Below, piece after piece: positions 40,578-45,849 of a stretch of DNA of 45,849 nt. The notes under the pieces were generated by a model. That model was not told where the DNA came from and searched no databases. It saw only the letters and a program-made list of their open reading frames with translations. Where the stretch lies: contig CABUAW010000014.1 in the NCBI GenBank assembly GCA_902489645.1, forward strand, positions 1-45,849, read 5' to 3'. The translations under genes were made by a program, and so were the position numbers. This DNA comes from an uncultured Lachnospiraceae bacterium. GTDB lineage: Bacteria > Bacillota > Clostridia > Lachnospirales > Lachnospiraceae. Positions within the stretch are counted from its first letter, which is position 1. Every line of letters begins with the position of its first letter.

Positions 40578-41555
40578 CTATTTAATCTGATGAATGTTTC
40601 GGTATTCCCTGGGACTCATGCCATAGGTTTCTTTGAACAGTTTGGCAAAATGTCCGGCATTCCGATAACCGACCTTCAAGGCGACTATTCGGATATTATC
40701 ATCCGAGTTTTGCAGCAAAAGGAGGGCGTAATTCATCCGCATGACTTTCAGATATTCATAAGCCGTTGTGCCATATACCTGGCGAAAAGCCATCTGGAAA
40801 CGGGAAGGGCTCATATTGGCCGTATGGGCCAGTGTTTCAATGGAGGGATAGGCGGACAGGTCCTTTTTCATGAAGGTTACGGTTTTCGCGAGGGAACGTT
40901 TGTCCTTTTTATCCAATTTTACCGGAAGACGGCGGCGGTTTTGTTCCTGTTCCCGATTGTGGGTGACAAGAGAAAGGATTTCCATGACCTTCCCTTCCAT
41001 ATAAAGGTTACGGGTTTTGCCTTTGGCCGGGCAATCCTTAATCTGCTGAAATACAAAATTCAATTCAGGGGAATTGGGATTTTGTATTAAAAAATCCAGA
41101 GCATTTCTTGACATTTCGTAGCTGTCTCCATAACGTGACTGTAAAAATTGGTCAAAATAGGTCCGTGTCACGATAATTTTTGTAAATCGGGCAGGTTTTC
41201 CGGCCTCACAAAAGGCATAGGCCGTTTTTTGGGTATTTGCATAACAGCAGATGCCGCGCTCCACCGGACGGATTTTCCGTCCGCCAACCTTAAAAGAGCT
41301 GGTATTTGTTTCAAATTGACAGATTTCAAAATATTCCTGTTCAATTGCGGACACTTTTTCAAAGGTTTGGCGGGGCGTAAAGTCTGCGATAAGAATTAAA
41401 AACTGGTTATGAAAATTCATTATACGCACCATACCGTTTCCATAATCGGAAAGCATTTGATAAAAAATACAGCTTTCGTCGGAGCGTTCAGCGACCGGTA
41501 TAAAATGCTGTATCTTTGGAAGGTTCATATAATAATCAATAACAGACGGTTCCAT
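40578..41555 (-). CDS. AraC family transcriptional regulator
   Basis: Regulator of 325 residues. The C-terminal 100 residues are a double helix-turn-helix of the AraC/XylS type: TLAHTANMSPSRFQMAFRQV, then IRIVALKVGYRNAGHFAKLF and the closing signature YGMSPREYRN. The N-terminal 200 residues are an unassigned ligand-sensing domain with several cysteines (for example CCYANTQKTAYAFCEAG), which could bind a metal or sense redox state. The start is ATG 41555 behind GAGGAGG. It is divergent from a two-gene ABC exporter, the classic layout for an activator of the neighbouring genes, and the 252-base gap contains several repeats. Confidence 0.92.
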   Translation of the reverse strand: MEPSVIDYYMNLPKIQHFIPVAERSDESCIFYQMLSDYGNGMVRIMNFHNQFLILIADFTPRQTFEKVSAIEQEYFEICQFETNTSSFKVGGRKIRPVERGICCYANTQKTAYAFCEAGKPARFTKIIVTRTYFDQFLQSRYGDSYEMSRNALDFLIQNPNSPELNFVFQQIKDCPAKGKTRNLYMEGKVMEILSLVTHNREQEQNRRRLPVKLDKKDKRSLAKTVTFMKKDLSAYPSIETLAHTANMSPSRFQMAFRQVYGTTAYEYLKVMRMNYALLLLQNSDDNIRIVALKVGYRNAGHFAKLFKETYGMSPREYRNIHQIK

Positions 41556-41577
41556 AGTATTTCCTCCTCAATAAAAG

Positions 41578-41603
41578 AATAGCACAATTGAATAGCACAA
41601 TCC
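41578..41603. repeat. Tandem 13-base repeat upstream of the AraC gene
   Basis: AATAGCACAATTG (41578-41590) and AATAGCACAATCC (41591-41603) are adjacent copies, 23 bases before the araC-type start codon. They are candidate binding or autoregulation sites. Confidence 0.6.
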
Positions 41604-41659
41604 AGTATTTTTATATCACGATATTTTTAAATTCCAATTTTGAAATTTCCAAAAATCCT

Positions 41660-41695
41660 GATAAATCCGGGGATTATCCGTGCCTGAGGATTATC
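41660..41695. promoter_or_regulatory. Candidate AraC-type operator
   Basis: GGATTATC occurs at 41671-41678 and 41688-41695, a 17-base direct repeat, and GATAAATCC (41660-41668) is an imperfect inverted copy. Directly repeated half-sites near a divergent AraC gene are typical of this family. Confidence 0.5.
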
Positions 41696-41741
41696 ATTTT
41701 TCGAGGCTTGGGATAGCTTGATTTTTCGCAGGTAAAATCAT

Positions 41742-41793
41742 ACACTGAAACGGCAATAGTTAGTTAAATCTAATAACAGATGGTTTTCAGTGT
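41742..41793 (+). repeat. Inverted repeat upstream of the ABC exporter genes
   Basis: ACACTGAAA (41742-41750) and TTTCAGTGT (41785-41793) are perfect 9-base complements 34 bases apart. The 3' arm touches the ribosome binding site AAAGGAGG (41794-41801), so a leader hairpin could mask it. Confidence 0.55.
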
Positions 41794-41807
41794 AAAGGAG
41801 GTTTTCT

Positions 41808-43556
41808 ATGAAAACAGAAAATGCGGAACAATTAAGTGTACGGTCACTGATGAGAGAAGAAAGGCTCAGGCTGACGCTTGGGACGGTTTTGGCTGTGATT
41901 TGTTCGGCGCTGTCGTTTGTGCCTTACTTTGTCATTTATCAGATGATTCTTGCTCTGGCAAATGGCACGCTTCAATTTCAAACAGCTCTGTTTTGGGCGT
42001 TGGCGGCCATTGGTTCGGCGGCTGCACAGAATATTTTCATATCTTGTGCGGCTATTTGCACCCACGTGGCGGCATTTAATATAATGCACCGTTTGAAGCT
42101 GCGCGTGCTTGAACATCTTTCCCGCCTGAATCTGGGGTTTTTCGGAAGCCATACCCAGGGACAGTTAAAAGGGGCCTTATTTGATGATATTGGCCGCCTG
42201 GAGGATTTTATTGCCCATAATACGATTGAGCTGGCACAGGCGGTGGTTGTGCCGGTGATATTGATTGTTTTTTTATTATTTCTCCAGCCGGTGATGGCCA
42301 TATGTATGCTTGTTCCCGCAGCTTTGGGGATTGCCGTTCCCATGGCGATGATGAAAAGATACCCGGATTTGACGGATGAATACGCAAAAGCCATGGCGGA
42401 AGTCACTTCGGCCGTAAATGAATATGTCAGTTGTATGCCGATTATAAAAATGTATGGTTTGACCGCAGAGAAATTCAGAAAATATGGTACGGCTGTCATG
42501 GCGTATATGAATTGCCTGAAACAAATGGCAAAATATGCCTGCCGGCCATTGGCGATTACGATTGTTATTTTAGATTCGGGGATTTTGTTTACCCTTCCGG
42601 TGGGCGGTTTGCTTTATCTGAACGGGCAGCTGCCAATGGAAAGGTTTCTTTTATTTATATTATTGACCATGTGTTTTTATAGTGCATTTTTCAGTCTGTT
42701 AAATATCATGATGGGACATATGGAGCTGGAAAGCGGTCTGGTCAGTGTCAGGGAAATTTTAAAGACGGAGCCGATAAGCGGAGGTGAAAAAACACTGGAT
42801 AAATCGGGAAGCTACGGGATTACTTTTGAGGACGTATCTTTTAGTTATGACAGTGAACATGAGGTACTTTCCCATGTGTCACTGAATATAGAACCCGGAA
42901 CATTTACGGCCTTTGTGGGGCCGTCCGGCGCGGGAAAAACAACGGCGGCCCAGCTTATCGGACGATATTGGGATACCAGTTATGGCACCATCCGTATCGG
43001 CGGAGTGCCGGTAAAGGAATTATCTTTGGAATCCTTGATGGAATTGACGGCCTTTGTTTTTCAGGACGTGTTCCTGATGGAAGATACCCTGATGGAAAAT
43101 ATCCGTATGGGCAGCGAAGCTTCTGAGGCGCAGGTGATAGCTGCGGCCAGGGCGGCCCAGATAGACGATTTTATATGTTCACTTCCGAAAGGATATGCCA
43201 CACGGATTGGAGAACAGGGCGTAAAGCTGTCCGGAGGACAGCAGCAGCGGATTGCCATTGCCCGGGCCATATTAAAGGATGCCCCTATTGTAGTTTTTGA
43301 CGAGGCCACGTCGTATTCGGATATTGAAAATGAACATAAAATTCAGTTGGCCCTTCAGAGCCTGTTGAAGAATAAGACGACGATTATGATTGCTCACCGG
43401 CTTCATACAATTAAAAACGCGGATAATATTGTGGTTTTTCGGGACGGGAAGATTGCGGAGCAGGGCCGTCATGAGGAATTGGAAGCGCTGGGCGGAATTT
43501 ACAGTGAAATGTGGCATACATATCTTGGTGAAAATGGTGGAATGGAGGAAATCTGA
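41808..43556 (+). CDS. ABC exporter half-transporter (fused membrane and ATPase domains), first of a pair
   Basis: Membrane protein of 582 residues. Six predicted helices (about 25-310) are followed by an ATPase domain. Walker A is GPSGAGKTT, the signature is LSGGQQQR, Walker B is IVVFDEATS with a SYSD D-loop, and the switch His is IAHRL. With the next gene it should form a heterodimer, like MdlAB or the siderophore transporters YbtPQ/IrtAB, which are also often linked to AraC regulators. The substrate is unknown. The ATG at 41808 follows AAAGGAGG. The stop shares its last base with the next start codon. Confidence 0.93.
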   Translation: MKTENAEQLSVRSLMREERLRLTLGTVLAVICSALSFVPYFVIYQMILALANGTLQFQTALFWALAAIGSAAAQNIFISCAAICTHVAAFNIMHRLKLRVLEHLSRLNLGFFGSHTQGQLKGALFDDIGRLEDFIAHNTIELAQAVVVPVILIVFLLFLQPVMAICMLVPAALGIAVPMAMMKRYPDLTDEYAKAMAEVTSAVNEYVSCMPIIKMYGLTAEKFRKYGTAVMAYMNCLKQMAKYACRPLAITIVILDSGILFTLPVGGLLYLNGQLPMERFLLFILLTMCFYSAFFSLLNIMMGHMELESGLVSVREILKTEPISGGEKTLDKSGSYGITFEDVSFSYDSEHEVLSHVSLNIEPGTFTAFVGPSGAGKTTAAQLIGRYWDTSYGTIRIGGVPVKELSLESLMELTAFVFQDVFLMEDTLMENIRMGSEASEAQVIAAARAAQIDDFICSLPKGYATRIGEQGVKLSGGQQQRIAIARAILKDAPIVVFDEATSYSDIENEHKIQLALQSLLKNKTTIMIAHRLHTIKNADNIVVFRDGKIAEQGRHEELEALGGIYSEMWHTYLGENGGMEEI

Positions 43557-45280
43557 TGTTGCGTACGATTCAAAAATTAATTGGTGATACCAAGAAAGCG
43601 TTCTATTTTCCTGTTTTTTTAATGTGCATGGATTCTGTCGGCAGTGTGGCCCTTTATTTTATACTGTATCTGACAGTTCTTGATTTATTTTATCACACGC
43701 TTACCGTGGAAAAAATCATCCTATATACGTGTGTGTGTCTGGTCAGTGTGATTTACCGGATACTTGTATATCAAAAAAGCTACTTGCTTTGCTTTGAGCG
43801 GACCTACACAGTCACCGGACGGCTGCGCATCCGGCTGGCCGAGCATTTTCGACGGCTGGGTTTGGGCTGTTTTAATCAAAACAGTACGGGGTATCTCATT
43901 CAGACATTGACGAATGATGTAAGTAATTTTGAAGGGGTATTATCCCATGCCCTTTCTTTTATTATGAAGACAGTGACCATGTGCGTCCTGATTCTCATCG
44001 GAACATTTTTCATTCACTGGAAGCTGGCCCTTTCTGAGTGTGTGGTTCTCATACTGGCGTTTCCGCTGCTTCATTGGGGAAATACTCTGGTAGAGCGGCT
44101 TGGGCTCAGAAAGCGAAATCTGACAAATCAAATGATTTCAACCGTTATGGAATACCTGAAAGGGATTAAAGTGTTCAAGTCTCATAATATGACATCCCCG
44201 CATTTTGAGCGTTTATTGAATCGTCTGGAGGAAGTGCGAAGAATCAGTATTTATACGGAATGTAAAATGGCGCCTCCGACGGCGATATATTCAATGGTGG
44301 TAAATTTTCTGATGCCTCTTGTTTTACTGGGCGGCAGCTCTATGCTGCTGGGCGGCCATATCGGAGGGGAGACACTAATCGCGTTTCTTATGATGAGTAT
44401 GGCAATTTCCAGGCTGCTGACCGCTTTTGAACATTATTATATTATGCTAAAGGATTTAAAGCTGGCTGCTGATAATCTGGAGCAGGCGATGGAGCAGGCG
44501 CCTCTTTCCTATACGGAGAATGATTTTGAACCGGAAACGTATGATGTGGAATTTCAGCATGTCCGTTTTTCTTATGACAGCGGGACGGAGGTACTTCACG
44601 ATATCAGTTTTTCTTCGCCGGCTGGCAGCGTGACAGCGCTGATTGGACCGTCCGGTTCGGGGAAGTCTACGGTGGCGAATCTCATTGCAAGATTCTGGGA
44701 TGTGGATTCCGGTCACATTTTCATTGGCGGAAAGGATATCAAAGAATTAAATCCGGACAGGCTTTTAGAATTTGTCAGCGCTGTATTTCAGGAAAACAGA
44801 CTGCTGTCGGATACGATTCTGAATAATATCCGGGTGGGCCGTCCGGAGGCGAGTATGGAGGAAGTTGTGGAAGCGGCAAAGGCGGCCTGCTGTCATGAAT
44901 TTATTACCAAACTCCCCCGGGGATATGATACGGTGCTGTCGGAGGGCGGCGCATCGCTGTCCGGCGGAGAAAAGCAAAGAATTGCCATTGCCCGGGCCAT
45001 CCTAAAAAATGCGCCGATTCTTTTGTTGGATGAATCTACGGCCTCCCTGGATGCGGATAATGAATCAAAAATCAATCGGGCGTTGGATGAGCTGATGGAG
45101 GGCAAGACAGTCTTTGTCATTGCCCACCGTTTGAATACCATTAAAAATGCCGGGCGGATTATTGTGTTGAATGATGGGATTATCGAGGAAATGGGAACCC
45201 ATGCGGAACTGATGAAAAAACACGGGCATTATTATGAAATGGTTCAGGAACAGGAAAAAGCGAAACGGTGGATTGCCTGA
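43556..45280 (+). CDS. ABC exporter half-transporter, second of the pair
   Basis: Membrane protein of 574 residues with six predicted helices (about 20-300) and an ATPase domain. Walker A is GPSGSGKST, the signature is LSGGEKQR, Walker B is ILLLDESTASLD, and the switch His is IAHRL. Both ATPase sites of the pair have the catalytic Glu, so neither half looks degenerate. Its start overlaps the stop of the first half-transporter by one base. No clear terminator follows before the next promoter at 45311. Confidence 0.93.
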   Translation: MLRTIQKLIGDTKKAFYFPVFLMCMDSVGSVALYFILYLTVLDLFYHTLTVEKIILYTCVCLVSVIYRILVYQKSYLLCFERTYTVTGRLRIRLAEHFRRLGLGCFNQNSTGYLIQTLTNDVSNFEGVLSHALSFIMKTVTMCVLILIGTFFIHWKLALSECVVLILAFPLLHWGNTLVERLGLRKRNLTNQMISTVMEYLKGIKVFKSHNMTSPHFERLLNRLEEVRRISIYTECKMAPPTAIYSMVVNFLMPLVLLGGSSMLLGGHIGGETLIAFLMMSMAISRLLTAFEHYYIMLKDLKLAADNLEQAMEQAPLSYTENDFEPETYDVEFQHVRFSYDSGTEVLHDISFSSPAGSVTALIGPSGSGKSTVANLIARFWDVDSGHIFIGGKDIKELNPDRLLEFVSAVFQENRLLSDTILNNIRVGRPEASMEEVVEAAKAACCHEFITKLPRGYDTVLSEGGASLSGGEKQRIAIARAILKNAPILLLDESTASLDADNESKINRALDELMEGKTVFVIAHRLNTIKNAGRIIVLNDGIIEEMGTHAELMKKHGHYYEMVQEQEKAKRWIA

Positions 45281-45310
45281 GCAATTGAGAAAAACCAATC
45301 ATGTACGGCG

Positions 45311-45366
45311 TTGACCCCGGAACGGCATAAATGCTAAAATTAGTATCAACTAATTGTTGAAGCTAA
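45311..45366 (+). promoter_or_regulatory. Promoter and dyad upstream of the secreted HID-domain gene
   Basis: TTGACC (45311-45316), 18 bases, TAAAAT (45335-45340) with extended TG. A dyad, TTAG-TA-TCAAC-TAATT-GTTGA-AG-CTAA (45340-45366), covers the expected start site and is a candidate operator or 5' hairpin. Confidence 0.6.
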
Positions 45367-45383
45367 TAATAAGGAGGGCTTTT

Positions 45384-45849
45384 ATGAAAAAAGTGATGAG
45401 GCGTTTATCTGCATTTTTTCTGGCGTTGGCATTGATTGTCACTGCCGGTGCGGCGCAGCTGCTCACAGTTGAGGCTGTGGGGACACCACCGACTGAAATT
45501 ACGGAATGTATATCTTATTTCGGTTACGATTTTAAGATTACATTCCCGGATAGTGCGGCCGGGTGGTTAAGTGCGGTGACAGGCGTCACTGTGGGCGAAA
45601 CCGTCTATACGAAGGCAGACAGTTCCTATGGTGTAAACAATAATATGAATTTTTATGTTGGCGCAAATTCGTACAGTAATTATATATTAATCGGCGAAGC
45701 TGCAGTCAATGACACGGCCGAATGTGTGATTTTGGCGGAGGGCTATGCCGATTTGGTATTGGAATTGAATAAGGCAAATCATAGCGCTGTAATCAAGACC
45801 AGCCAGGGCGGCGAGGAACATACCCATACGGGCGGTACGGCGACCTGCC
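45384..45849 (+). CDS. Secreted protein with a haemoglobin-interacting (HID)-like domain, N-terminal part
   Basis: The frame runs from ATG 45384, behind AAGGAGG, off the right edge, so only 155 residues are seen. A classical signal peptide (MKKVMRRLSAFFLALALIVT, then a short Ala-rich end) directs export. Residues 47-128 match the pattern of the HID domain (former DUF1533, known from the Streptococcus haem receptor Shr): YDFKITFPDSAAGWLSAV, VTVGETVYTKAD, ILAEGYADLVLEL. The last residues, EHTHTGGTATC, look like the start of a Cys-containing repeat common in Lachnospiraceae surface proteins. Together with the AraC/ABC genes upstream it hints at haem or iron use, but HID domains also occur in unrelated surface proteins. 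Confidence 0.75.
   Translation, partial: MKKVMRRLSAFFLALALIVTAGAAQLLTVEAVGTPPTEITECISYFGYDFKITFPDSAAGWLSAVTGVTVGETVYTKADSSYGVNNNMNFYVGANSYSNYILIGEAAVNDTAECVILAEGYADLVLELNKANHSAVIKTSQGGEEHTHTGGTATC

Overview
The window looks like the chromosome of an anaerobic, spore-forming low-GC Firmicute of class Clostridia, most likely a gut Lachnospiraceae relative. The basis is Spo0A, CodY, an HPr with a serine-phosphorylation site, a rubrerythrin, a ferredoxin-dependent 2-oxoacid oxidoreductase, strong AGGAGG ribosome binding sites and intrinsic terminators. No rRNA or tRNA gene, complete insertion sequence, phage module or CRISPR array was seen.

Layout. Positions 1-3550 are housekeeping: the end of a sodium:amino-acid symporter, codY, rpsB behind a structured leader, and tsf. 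Positions 3552-6812 (minus) hold an AgrC/AgrA-like kinase and LytTR regulator followed by a CPBP membrane protease. At 6974 is a free-standing HPr. Positions 7322-9245 (minus) are an SOS-type pair, a Y-family polymerase and a YolD-like protein behind LexA boxes. Positions 9368-11696 (minus) are a TetR-controlled ABC exporter. Positions 11841-13916 hold an M23 peptidase and spo0A, the latter behind five half-sites at an exact 10-bp period. Then come glgA and an EamA transporter. Positions 16351-22389 form a methyltransferase plus Nik/Opp-type ABC importer operon whose 5' leader has two hairpins with the same ACGAA loop, the second overlapping a terminator.

Positions 22541-30011 are a tight operon: SCP2-like protein, iron alcohol dehydrogenase, class-3-type aldehyde dehydrogenase and a 1459-residue protein with two BadF/HgdC-type activase modules fused to DUF2229/HgdB-like regions. 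I read this as a candidate ether-lipid (plasmalogen) or fatty-aldehyde cassette. It is followed by a two-polypeptide 2-oxoacid:ferredoxin oxidoreductase with rubrerythrin (30200-34233) and an RlmD/RumA-type RNA methyltransferase.

Positions 35500-40520 are a decayed accessory zone. It holds short direct repeats, an alpha/beta hydrolase, a MerR gene that has lost its DNA-binding end, a broken serine beta-lactamase-family gene, a FadR/GntR regulator, a CAT-like acetyltransferase and a methyltransferase fragment. The right end has an AraC regulator divergent from a two-gene ABC exporter, and the start of a secreted protein with a haemoglobin-interacting (HID)-like domain, which together hint at iron or haem handling.
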